NCBI RefSeq assembly: GCF_902497745.1
Contig: NZ_CABVHJ010000004.1
Coordinates: 2,208-66,207, forward strand
Length of the DNA: 64,000 nucleotides
Origin: Pseudomonas fluorescens
Lineage (GTDB): Bacteria > Pseudomonadota > Gammaproteobacteria > Pseudomonadales > Pseudomonadaceae
Direction: 5' to 3'
Shown here: positions 37,179 to 45,041 of the stretch, piece after piece
Layout of the letters: every line of letters starts with the position of its first letter
Numbering within the stretch: the first letter of the stretch is position 1
The notes under the pieces: generated by a model
Database searches by the model: none
Told to the model about the DNA's origin: nothing
What the model saw: the letters and a program-made list of their open reading frames with translations, nothing else
Program-made: the position numbers and the translations under genes

Positions 37179-39335
37179 GTGGAATCAGAAGTCAGTCGAG
37201 TTCAACTCAGTCATGATCCACGCGCGTTGCACGACGATCCTTTGCTGGACGGTCTGCTCGCCCTTTGCATGCTGCACCAGAAGCCCGCCAGCGCGGCGAT
37301 GCTGACCACCGGCCTGCCGCTGCCCAAACAACGCCTGAGTGTCGAGTTGCTGCCCCGCGCCGCGGCTCGCGCCGGCCTGCAAGGGCGGGTGTTGCAGCGC
37401 AAACTGGAAGAAATTCCGGCGATCGCCATGCCGGCCTTGCTGCTGCTCAAGGATGGCCGCAGCGCCGTCCTGCTCGGCTGGCAGGGCGACAACGAAGCAC
37501 GGGTGCTGCTCAGCGAAACCGACGGCGGCGAGTCCATCGTCAGTCGCGAACTGCTCGCCGACGATTACACCGGCAAGGTCTTCTTCGCTCAGCCGCAACA
37601 CAAATTTGACGTCAACCACGGCACGCTGATTCCGCGTGCACGCTCGTGGTTCCGCGACACCCTCAAGCGTTCGCGCTGGCTGTATGCCGATGCGATCGCC
37701 GCGAGTTTCCTGATCAACATCATCGCCATGGCCGCGCCGCTGTTCGTGATGAACGTCTACGACCGCGTGGTGCCGAACCAGGCCGAAGCGACCCTGTGGG
37801 TGCTGGCCCTCGGGATTACCGGTGCCTACCTCTTTGACCTGATCCTCAAGAGCCTGCGCAGTCTGTGCCTGGATCTGGCCGGGAAGAAAACCGACCTGAT
37901 CATCTCGGCGACGCTGTTCGAACGCATCGTCGGCATGTCGATGAAATACCGCCCGGCGCGGGTCGGCAGCTTTGCGCAGAACATCCACGAGTTTCAGAGC
38001 CTGCGCGACTTCCTTGCCTCGCTGACCCTGACCAGCCTGATCGACCTGCCGTTCACCATCCTCATCTTCATCGTCATCGCCATTCTCGGCGGGCATCTGG
38101 TGTGGATTCCGGTGCTGGCGTTCCCGATTGCCCTGTTGATCGGCTACGCCTTGCAGAAGCCGCTGGTGGCCACCATGGAACGCACCATGGCCCTCGGTGC
38201 CGAGCGCCAATCGAGCCTGATCGAAACCCTCGCCGGCCTCGACGCGGTCAAGGTCAACAACGCCGAAAGCGAACGCCAATACCAGTGGGAACAGACCATC
38301 GGCACCCTCAGCCGTCTCGAGCTGCGGGTAAAAATGCTCTCCGGCCTGGCGATGAACATCACCCTGCTGATCCAGCAACTGGCCGGGGTGATCATGATCG
38401 TCTTCGGCGTCTACCAGATCATTGCCGGCAACCTGAGCATGGGCGGTCTGATTGCCTGCTACATGCTTAGCGGCCGCGCCCTCAGTCCGCTGGCCTCGTT
38501 GTCCGGTCTGCTGACCCGTTATCAACAAGCCCGGGTGACCATGACCTCGGTCGACCAGATGATGGAACTGCCGCAAGAGCGCAATTTCGAAGAACGCCCG
38601 CTGAGCCGCAAGGTCCTGCAAGGCGCGATCGAGTGCCGCCAGCTCAATTTCACCTACCCGGAACAACAGAACCCGGCGCTGAAGAACATCAACCTGGTGA
38701 TCCGTCCCGGCGAGAAGATCGGCATCATCGGCCGCAGCGGCTCGGGCAAAAGCTCCCTCGCCAAATTGCTTGTCGGCCTGTATCAGCCGGACGACGGCGC
38801 GTTGCTGGTCGACGGTGTGGATATTCGTCAGATCGATGTCAGCGAACTGCGTTACAACATCGGCTACGTGCCGCAGGACATTCAGCTGCTGGCCGGCACC
38901 CTGCGTGACAACCTCGTCTCCGGCGCACGTTATGTAGAAGACGAGCTTGTCCTGCAGGCGGCCGAACTGGCTGGCGTCCACGAATTCGCCCGTCTGCATC
39001 CACAAGGCTACGAGCTGCAAGTCGGCGAGCGTGGGCAGAACCTCTCCGGTGGCCAACGGCAGAACGTCGCGCTGGCCCGGGCGCTGTTGCTCAATCCACC
39101 GATCCTGCTGATGGACGAGCCGACCAGTGCGATGGACAACACCGGTGAAGAACGCCTCAAGCAACGCCTCGCCGCCGTGATTGAAAACAAGACCGTGGTG
39201 CTGGTGACGCACCGGGCTTCACTGTTGTCGCTGGTCGATCGTCTGCTGGTGATCGACCGTGGACAAATTCTCGCCGATGGCCCGAAAGCCGCCGTGATGG
39301 AAGCGTTGAAGAAGGGGCAGATCAGTGTTGCTTAA
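37179..39335 (+). CDS. lapB: LapB type I secretion ABC transporter
   Basis: An inner-membrane permease-ATPase of about 718 residues that powers LapA export. The N-terminal C39-peptidase-like domain (about 20-150) starts DPLLDGLLALCMLHQKPAS but lacks an obvious catalytic cysteine-histidine arrangement, as in exporters of large RTX proteins that lack a double-glycine leader. Six membrane helices follow (about 165-440). The ATPase has Walker A GRSGSGKSS, signature LSGGQRQ and Walker B ILLMDEPTSAMD. Two GTG starts, 37170 and 37179, are possible; 37179 has AAAGAG at good spacing and gives the usual length. It overlaps lapC by 11 bp. Confidence 0.93.
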   Translation: MESEVSRVQLSHDPRALHDDPLLDGLLALCMLHQKPASAAMLTTGLPLPKQRLSVELLPRAAARAGLQGRVLQRKLEEIPAIAMPALLLLKDGRSAVLLGWQGDNEARVLLSETDGGESIVSRELLADDYTGKVFFAQPQHKFDVNHGTLIPRARSWFRDTLKRSRWLYADAIAASFLINIIAMAAPLFVMNVYDRVVPNQAEATLWVLALGITGAYLFDLILKSLRSLCLDLAGKKTDLIISATLFERIVGMSMKYRPARVGSFAQNIHEFQSLRDFLASLTLTSLIDLPFTILIFIVIAILGGHLVWIPVLAFPIALLIGYALQKPLVATMERTMALGAERQSSLIETLAGLDAVKVNNAESERQYQWEQTIGTLSRLELRVKMLSGLAMNITLLIQQLAGVIMIVFGVYQIIAGNLSMGGLIACYMLSGRALSPLASLSGLLTRYQQARVTMTSVDQMMELPQERNFEERPLSRKVLQGAIECRQLNFTYPEQQNPALKNINLVIRPGEKIGIIGRSGSGKSSLAKLLVGLYQPDDGALLVDGVDIRQIDVSELRYNIGYVPQDIQLLAGTLRDNLVSGARYVEDELVLQAAELAGVHEFARLHPQGYELQVGERGQNLSGGQRQNVALARALLLNPPILLMDEPTSAMDNTGEERLKQRLAAVIENKTVVLVTHRASLLSLVDRLLVIDRGQILADGPKAAVMEALKKGQISVA

Positions 39336-40692
39336 GTCGGGTTTCAAGGATTCGATCCGTCGCTACTTCAAAGGCTCGGCATCGTTGCAGGGCCAACCGC
39401 TGCCGGAGGTCAACAAAGCGCTGATCGAAGACGCCCCGCGCGTCGTGCGCCTGACCATCTGGGCGATCATCGGCTTCTTTATCTTCCTGCTGCTGTGGGC
39501 CAACTTCGCTGTCATCGACGAAGTGACCAAGGGCGACGGCAAGGCGATTCCATCGTCGAAGATCCAGAAAATCCAGAACCTTGAGGGCGGGATTATTTCC
39601 GAACTGTTCGTCAAGGAAGGCCAGATTGTCGAAGCCGGTGCACCGTTGATTCGTCTCGACGACACGCGATTTGCTTCCAACGTTGGCGAAACCGAAGCCG
39701 ATCGCCTGTCGATGCTGTTGCGCGTCGAGCGTTTGAGCGCCGAAGTCGACGACCGTCCACTGAATTTCCCCGAGGACGTGCTCAAAGCCGTGCCCGGTCA
39801 GGCGAAAAGCGAAGAGTCGCTGTACATCAGCCGCCGTCAGCAGTTGCACGACGAGATCGGTGGTTTGCAGGAGCAGTTGATTCAGCGTCAGCAAGAGCTG
39901 CGCGAATTCGCCTCCAAACAAGCGCAGTATCGTCAGCAACTCGGCTTGCAGCGTCAGGAAATCAACATGTCCGAGCCGCTGGTGGCGCAGGGCGCGGTGT
40001 CTCCGGTGGAGGTCTTGCGTCTGAAGCGCGCCGAGGTGGAAACCCGTGGTCAGCTGGATGCAACGACGCTGGCGATTCCGCGCGCCGAATCGGCGATCAA
40101 GGAAGTGCAGCGCAAGATCGACGAGACGCGCGGCAAATTCCGCAGCGAAGCGCTGACCCAGCTCAATGAAGCACGCACCGACCTGAACAAGGCCAGCGCG
40201 ACTGGCAAGGCGCTGGAAGACCGCGTCAGCCGCACCCTGGTGACGTCGCCAGTGCGCGGCATCGTCAACAAGTTGCTGGTCAACACCATCGGCGGCGTGA
40301 TCCAGCCGGGCAGCGACATGGTCGAAATCGTACCGCTGGATGACACCTTGCTGGTCGAAGCGAAGATCCGCCCGCAGGACATTGCCTTCCTGCATCCGGG
40401 GCAGGAGGCGATCGTGAAATTCACTGCCTACGACTACACCATTTACGGCGGGCTCAAAGCCAAGCTTGAGCAGATCGGTGCCGACACCATCACCGACGAA
40501 GACAAGAAAACCACGTACTACATCATCAAGGTGCGCACTGAGCGCAGCCACTTGGGTACCGATGAAAAGCCGTTGCTGATCATTCCGGGGATGGTGGCGT
40601 CGGTGGATATCATTACCGGCAAGAAGTCGGTGTTGAGTTATCTGCTCAAACCGATCATCCGCGCGCGGGCCGAGGCGTTGCACGAACGCTAG
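39325..40692 (+). CDS. lapC: LapC membrane-fusion (HlyD-family) adaptor
   Basis: A 455-residue type I secretion adaptor bridging LapB and LapE. It has a short cytoplasmic N-terminus, one membrane helix (LTIWAIIGFFIFLLLWANFAV, about 44-64), a lipoyl/barrel-sandwich half (QNLEGGIISELFVKEGQIV), long coiled coil (about 150-290), the second lipoyl half (VTSPVRGIVNKLLVNTIGGV), and a C-terminal beta domain. It starts at a GTG inside the end of lapB, with AAGGGG upstream, so it should be translated together with lapB. A REPIN follows the stop. Confidence 0.93.
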   Translation: MLLKSGFKDSIRRYFKGSASLQGQPLPEVNKALIEDAPRVVRLTIWAIIGFFIFLLLWANFAVIDEVTKGDGKAIPSSKIQKIQNLEGGIISELFVKEGQIVEAGAPLIRLDDTRFASNVGETEADRLSMLLRVERLSAEVDDRPLNFPEDVLKAVPGQAKSEESLYISRRQQLHDEIGGLQEQLIQRQQELREFASKQAQYRQQLGLQRQEINMSEPLVAQGAVSPVEVLRLKRAEVETRGQLDATTLAIPRAESAIKEVQRKIDETRGKFRSEALTQLNEARTDLNKASATGKALEDRVSRTLVTSPVRGIVNKLLVNTIGGVIQPGSDMVEIVPLDDTLLVEAKIRPQDIAFLHPGQEAIVKFTAYDYTIYGGLKAKLEQIGADTITDEDKKTTYYIIKVRTERSHLGTDEKPLLIIPGMVASVDIITGKKSVLSYLLKPIIRARAEALHER

Positions 40693-40716
40693 ATCTCCGG
40701 CGCTGCTGCCGGCCTC

Positions 40717-40810
40717 TTCGCGAGCAGGCTCGCTCCCACATTTGGATTTCTTTTGAACACAGAATTTGTGTCCACTGAAAATCAACTGTGGGAGCGAGCC
40801 TGCTCGCGAA
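40717..40810. repeat. REPIN
   Basis: Two facing REP copies of the same family after lapC, with about 45 bases between them. It closes the lapEBC unit. Confidence 0.9.
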
Positions 40811-41057
40811 GGCGTCAGCAAAATCACCACATACCTGTCAGTAAGTGACAAAAACCGTCACTCACCATCCAGTCCATTCCGCCATATCGTTATTCATTAA
40901 CGGTATTTAATCTCCAGTTCTTATAGCTATAAAGTCATCCCCCTGCGTACCTGCCGACCAATCGGCGCGCCGCACGACCTGAACCAACACGCAATCCAGC
41001 GTGAGTGTCTGATCGACGAGCGCGCCCGTGAGCGCGCCGTGCGTGGGAGATGGAAAG
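40811..41057 (+). promoter_or_regulatory. Upstream region of the dioxygenase/ABC operon
   Basis: No gene in these 247 bases. The stretch 40890-40935 is AT-rich, with ATTCATTAACG and TTATAGCTATAA (the latter a perfect 12-bp palindrome at 40921-40932). Such AT-rich sites occur upstream of sulfur-regulated genes bound by CysB, but the link is only inferred from the operon content. Confidence 0.35.
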
Positions 41058-41954
41058 ATGTCCGCAGCTACTGCTTCCCCAAGCGCCGCGACCGCCGCGC
41101 CGCAATTCTTTGAAATCCGCCCGTTCAGCGGTGCCGTCGGCGCCGAAATCATCGGACTCGACCTCACCCGGCCGATCAATGATCAGGACTTCGCGCGCAT
41201 TCACCGCGCGCATCTGGATCACCACGTCGTGGTATTCCGCGACCAGCAAATCACCCCGCAACAGCAAATCGACTTCAGCCGCCGCTTCGGCGTGTTGCAG
41301 ATCCATGTGCTCAAGCAGTTCCTGCTGGCCAATCACCCGGAAATCCTCATCGTTTCCAACATCATCGAAAACGGCCAGAACATCGGCCTCGGCGATGCTG
41401 GCAAGTTCTGGCACTCCGACCTCTCCTATAAAGAGCTGCCGAGTCTTGGCTCGATGCTCCACGCGCAAGAACTGCCTTCCGAGGGCGGCGACACGCTGTT
41501 CGCCGACATGCACAAAGCCTGGGACAACCTGCCCGAAGCGTTGCGCAAAGCGGTCGAAGGCCGCAGTGCTGCGCACTCCTACACGGCGCGTTACAGCGAA
41601 ACCAAATTCGAAGGCAACTGGCGCCCGACGCTGACCCCGGAGCAACTGGCCCAGGTCGCGGAAGTGGTGCACCCGGTGGTGCGCACGCACCCGGAAAACG
41701 GCCGCAAGGCGCTGTTCGTCAGCGAAGGTTTCACCACGCGCATCGTCGGCCTGCCCGAAGACGAGAGCCAGCAGCTGCTGAGCGAGCTCTACGCCCACAG
41801 CGTGCTGCCGCAAAACATCTACCGCCATCAGTGGCAGCCCCACGACCTGGTGTTCTGGGATAACCGTTCGCTGATCCATCTCGCCGCCGGCTGCCCCGCA
41901 CACCTGCGCCGCAAGCTGTATCGCACGACCATTCAGGGCGATGCGCCTTTCTGA
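41058..41954 (+). CDS. TauD/TfdA-family 2-oxoglutarate Fe(II) dioxygenase
   Basis: A 298-residue non-haem iron oxygenase. Motifs are HSDLSY (the H-x-D iron ligands, about 117-119) and a late segment HQWQPHDLVFWDNRSLIHLAAG carrying the distal histidine, plus the arginine that binds 2-oxoglutarate in RRKLYRTT. Family members hydroxylate taurine, alkyl sulfates, 2,4-D and related compounds so that they fall apart. The start at 41058 has GGAGATGGAAAG upstream. The next two genes on the strand encode an ABC ATPase and permease of the sulfonate/nitrate class, so the enzyme probably attacks the compound they import, perhaps a sulfur-containing acid. Confidence 0.88.
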   Translation: MSAATASPSAATAAPQFFEIRPFSGAVGAEIIGLDLTRPINDQDFARIHRAHLDHHVVVFRDQQITPQQQIDFSRRFGVLQIHVLKQFLLANHPEILIVSNIIENGQNIGLGDAGKFWHSDLSYKELPSLGSMLHAQELPSEGGDTLFADMHKAWDNLPEALRKAVEGRSAAHSYTARYSETKFEGNWRPTLTPEQLAQVAEVVHPVVRTHPENGRKALFVSEGFTTRIVGLPEDESQQLLSELYAHSVLPQNIYRHQWQPHDLVFWDNRSLIHLAAGCPAHLRRKLYRTTIQGDAPF

Positions 41955-41976
41955 TTCGCCGGAGATTGATCAAATA

Positions 41977-42837
41977 ATGAACGCTCCCTTGCCAGGCCAC
42001 GCGGCCAGCACTCCGATCGCCCGCAGCGAAGCGCTGCTGGCGGTCGATCATGTCAGCCTCGAATACCGCACGCCGCAACGTGTGGTGCGCGCCACCCACC
42101 AGGTCAGTTTTGAAATCGATCCGGCCGATCGCTATGTGCTGCTCGGCCCGTCCGGTTGCGGTAAATCCACCTTGCTCAAAGCGGTCGCCGGGTTCATTCA
42201 GCCGTGCGAAGGCGAGATCCGCCTGCAAGGCCAGCGCGTCGACGCGCCGGGGCCGGACCGGATTGTGGTGTTTCAGGAATTCGACCAACTGCCACCGTGG
42301 AAAACCGTCAAACAGAACGTGATGTTTCCGCTGCTCGCTTCGCGAACGCTGAAGAAAAAAGAAGCCGAAGAGCGCGCGCTGCACTATCTGGAAAAAGTCG
42401 GGCTGTCGGCGTTCGCCGATGCCTACCCGCATACCTTGTCCGGCGGCATGAAGGCGCGCGTGGCGATTGCCCGGGCGCTGGCGATGCAGCCGAAAATCCT
42501 CTTGATGGACGAACCGTTCGCCGCGCTCGATGCACTGACCCGACGCAAGATGCAGGAAGAATTACTGCTGCTCTGGGAAGAGGTGCGCTTCACCCTGTTG
42601 TTCGTCACCCACTCGATTGAAGAGGCGTTGGTGGTCGGCAATCGCATCCTTTTGCTGTCGCCGCATCCGGGTCGGGTGCGCGCCGAGGTGCACAGCCATC
42701 AATACGATCTGCACAGCCTCGGTGGCATGGCGTTTCAGGAATCGGCGCGGCGCATCCATCGTCTGCTGTTCGACGAAGGCCAGTCGCCGGAAACCGAGCG
42801 TGACCACGACTTCAACGACATTCGCATCGCCTATTGA
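41977..42837 (+). CDS. ABC transporter ATPase, SsuB/TauB/NrtD class
   Basis: A 286-residue importer ATPase. Walker A is GPSGCGKST, the Q-loop is VFQEFDQLPPW, the signature is LSGGMKAR and Walker B is ILLMDEPFAALD, followed by the switch region FVTHSIEEAL. These place it in the nitrate/sulfonate/taurine group. The start ATG 41977 is 22 bp after the dioxygenase stop. The C-terminal tail (LGGMAFQESARRIHRLLF) is longer than in SsuB. The permease gene follows after 20 bp. Confidence 0.88.
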   Translation: MNAPLPGHAASTPIARSEALLAVDHVSLEYRTPQRVVRATHQVSFEIDPADRYVLLGPSGCGKSTLLKAVAGFIQPCEGEIRLQGQRVDAPGPDRIVVFQEFDQLPPWKTVKQNVMFPLLASRTLKKKEAEERALHYLEKVGLSAFADAYPHTLSGGMKARVAIARALAMQPKILLMDEPFAALDALTRRKMQEELLLLWEEVRFTLLFVTHSIEEALVVGNRILLLSPHPGRVRAEVHSHQYDLHSLGGMAFQESARRIHRLLFDEGQSPETERDHDFNDIRIAY

Positions 42838-42857
42838 GCGGCCAGGAGGATTACCCG

Positions 42858-43724
42858 ATGAGCCATTCATCATCTGTGCGTGAAGAATTCGAAGTTGTGC
42901 TGGAGCCGCTGACTGAAGTGCCGGTCGAGCGTGAACTGTCGCTCGGCACGCGGCTGTGGCAACAGGGCTGGCTGCGTAAAGGCCTGATCCTGATTGTGCT
43001 GGCGGTGCTGTGGGAAGTGGTCGCGCGGATTCAGAACAATGACCTGATGCTGCCGAGTTTCCTGCAGACCAGCCACGCGCTGTTCGAGGGTCTGCTCAGT
43101 GGTGAGTTGTTGGCCAAGGTGTGGATATCGCTGGTGGTGCTGATCAAGGGCTACCTCATCGGCATCGTTCTAGCGTTTGCCCTGACCACGCTGGCGGTGT
43201 CGACGCAATTGGGTCGCGATCTGCTGAGTACGATGACCTCGATGTTCAACCCGCTGCCGGCGATTGCTCTGTTGCCGCTGGCGTTGCTGTGGTTTGGCCT
43301 GGGGCAGAACAGCCTGATTTTCGTGCTGGTGCATTCGGTGTTGTGGGCGTTGGCGCTGAACACCTATGCAGGGTTTCTCGGCGTTTCCGAAACCCTGCGC
43401 ATGGCGGGTCGCAATTATGGTCTGAAGGGTTTGCGACTGGTGCTGTTCATCCTGATCCCGGCGGCGCTGCCGTCGATTCTCGCCGGGTTGAAGATCGGCT
43501 GGGCGTTTGCCTGGCGCACGTTAATCGCCGCTGAGCTGGTGTTTGGCGCGACCAGTGGCAAGGGTGGGTTGGGCTGGTACATCTTTCAGAATCGCAATGA
43601 GCTGTACACCGACAAGGTGTTTGCCGGGTTGGCGGTGGTGATCTTGATTGGCTTGCTGGTGGAGAATCTGGTGTTCGATACCCTCGAGCGGGTGACAGTT
43701 AAGCGTTGGGGGATGCAGCGGTAA
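42858..43724 (+). CDS. ABC transporter permease, SsuC/TauC class
   Basis: A 288-residue inner-membrane permease with about six helices. The conserved EAA-type loop reads RMAGRNYGLKGLRLVLFILIPAALPSILAGLKIG, split here by family convention around the G of the coupling helix. AGGAGG lies 8 bases before ATG 42858. It pairs with the preceding ATPase. No periplasmic substrate-binding protein gene lies before or after the trio inside this window, so the binding component must be elsewhere. Confidence 0.88.
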   Translation: MSHSSSVREEFEVVLEPLTEVPVERELSLGTRLWQQGWLRKGLILIVLAVLWEVVARIQNNDLMLPSFLQTSHALFEGLLSGELLAKVWISLVVLIKGYLIGIVLAFALTTLAVSTQLGRDLLSTMTSMFNPLPAIALLPLALLWFGLGQNSLIFVLVHSVLWALALNTYAGFLGVSETLRMAGRNYGLKGLRLVLFILIPAALPSILAGLKIGWAFAWRTLIAAELVFGATSGKGGLGWYIFQNRNELYTDKVFAGLAVVILIGLLVENLVFDTLERVTVKRWGMQR

Positions 43725-43748
43725 TTCTGTGGCGTTGCGGCTGGCCCT

Positions 43749-43813
43749 TTCGCGAGCAAGCTCGCTCCCACAGGAGAATGCATTCCAAATGTGGGAGCGA
43801 GCTTGCTCGCGAA
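43749..43813. repeat. REPIN
   Basis: Facing REP pair in which both copies carry the variant GAGCAAGCTCG / GAGCTTGCTCG, so the two arms have changed together. It lies between the permease and the LysR gene. Confidence 0.9.
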
Positions 43814-43898
43814 GGCGTCAGTAAGATCAACGCCAACTCTGAAAGATGTTTGCTAGCATTGCGCACAGATCAATTCTGATCAGCCAAGAGTGCTCAGC

Positions 43899-44816
43899 AT
43901 GCAACTCCCGGACATGAACCTTCTGGTCGCCCTCGACGCCTTGCTCGACGAGGGCAGCGTGGTCGGCGCCGCACGGCGGATGAACCTCAGTCCGGCGGCA
44001 ATGAGCCGCACCCTGACGCGGATCCGCGAAGCCATCGGCGACCCGATCCTTGTGCGCGCCGGCCGGGGTCTGGTACCAACGCCCAAAGCCCTGGAATTAC
44101 GCGAGCAGGTGCGCGACGTGGTCGAGCAGGCCGCGCTGTTGTTCCGTTCCGCCGACACCGTGGAGTTGGGCACACTGCGTCGGCGCTTCAGCATCCGCGC
44201 CAACGACTTTTTCATCGGGGTGTACGGCGGCAAGCTGTTCGACACCCTCGATCAACTCGCGCCGTACTGCGAATTGCGCTTTGTCCCGGAAGGCGATGGC
44301 GATGATGAAGCCCTGCGAGAAGGGCGCATCGATCTGAGCGTCAGCAATACCCGGCCCGTCACCCCTGAAGTCAAAGTACAGAACCTGTTTTCCACGCACT
44401 TCGTTGGCTTGGTGCGTGAAGACCACCCCTTGCTCGACGGCGAAATCACTGCCGAGCGCTACGCCGGGTTTTCCCACATCAGCATGTCGCGCCGCGGCAT
44501 CGCTCGCGGCCCTATTGATACCGCGCTGAATGCCTTGGGGCTGGAGCGGCGCGTCGCGGTAATCGCACCGAGTTTCCATGCGGCGATGTTTGCGTTGCCT
44601 GATTCCGACCTGATCCTGCCGGTGCCCAAGGAAGCGTTGCTCAGCGTACGCCGGCTCGGGCTGAAACTGCGTTCGTTCGACCTGCCAATCCCTTTGCCGA
44701 CGCTGATGCTGACCCAGGCCTGGCACCCGCGTTTCGACAAGGATCCGGCGCATCGCTGGCTGCGTGAAACCCTCAAGGCTTGCTGCGACGAAACGTGGCT
44801 GGCAGCCCAGCCTTAA
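43899..44816 (+). CDS. LysR-family transcriptional regulator
   Basis: A 305-residue LTTR. The N-terminal helix-turn-helix is seen in DEGSVVGAARRMNLSPAAMSRTLTRIREAIGDPILVRAGRGL, quoted here in parts: SVVGAARRMNLSP and LTRIREAIGDPILVR. The effector domain follows from about 95, closest in style to the NodD/PcpR-like subgroup (LRRRFSIRANDFFIG). ATG 43899 is preferred to the GTG three codons earlier. The exporter operon downstream is on the same strand and has a dyad of LysR type in front of it, so this regulator may control it. The inducer is unknown. Confidence 0.87.
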   Translation: MQLPDMNLLVALDALLDEGSVVGAARRMNLSPAAMSRTLTRIREAIGDPILVRAGRGLVPTPKALELREQVRDVVEQAALLFRSADTVELGTLRRRFSIRANDFFIGVYGGKLFDTLDQLAPYCELRFVPEGDGDDEALREGRIDLSVSNTRPVTPEVKVQNLFSTHFVGLVREDHPLLDGEITAERYAGFSHISMSRRGIARGPIDTALNALGLERRVAVIAPSFHAAMFALPDSDLILPVPKEALLSVRRLGLKLRSFDLPIPLPTLMLTQAWHPRFDKDPAHRWLRETLKACCDETWLAAQP

Positions 44817-44837
44817 TCCCCGAGAAAACACAAAACC

Positions 44838-44928
44838 CTGTGGGAGCGAGCCTGCTCGCGAAAGCGCTGGATCAGTCACCAATGATATTGACTGGCCCGA
44901 CGCCTTCGCGAGCAGGCTCGCTCCCACA
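44838..44928. repeat. REP pair in outward orientation
   Basis: A plus-strand copy (44838-44862) comes first and a minus-strand copy (44903-44928) second, the reverse of the arrangement in the other REPINs here. The interval is about 40 bases. It follows the LysR stop. Confidence 0.85.
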
Positions 44929-44955
44929 AGGGATGTTCATTGTTGTGTCTGGCGC

Positions 44956-44976
44956 ACTTATAACCTGCCAATAAGT
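44956..44976. promoter_or_regulatory. LysR-type dyad upstream of the MFS exporter
   Basis: ACTTAT (44956-44961) and ATAAGT (44971-44976) are perfect inverted arms across nine bases, and contain the T-N11-A spacing of LysR boxes. The centre is 76 bp before the exporter start. Binding by the neighbouring LysR protein is inferred. Confidence 0.45.
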
Positions 44977-45009
44977 CAATTTTCGTCATTGCCAAGCCCG
45001 ACTAAGATG

Positions 45010-45032
45010 CTCCGGTATTTTTCCCTCCGGAG
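45010..45032 (+). promoter_or_regulatory. Hairpin covering the exporter Shine-Dalgarno
   Basis: CTCCGG (45010-45015) pairs with CCGGAG (45027-45032) across an 11-base loop. The GGAG of the right arm is the ribosome-binding site for the ATG at 45042, so folding would hide it. Confidence 0.4.
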
Positions 45033-45041
45033 TGTGTATTC

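Noticed and set aside
37185..39212. A 675-codon minus-strand frame opposite lapB
   Set aside because: Antisense to an unmistakable ABC exporter; sequence is Q/H/D-rich and domain-free.
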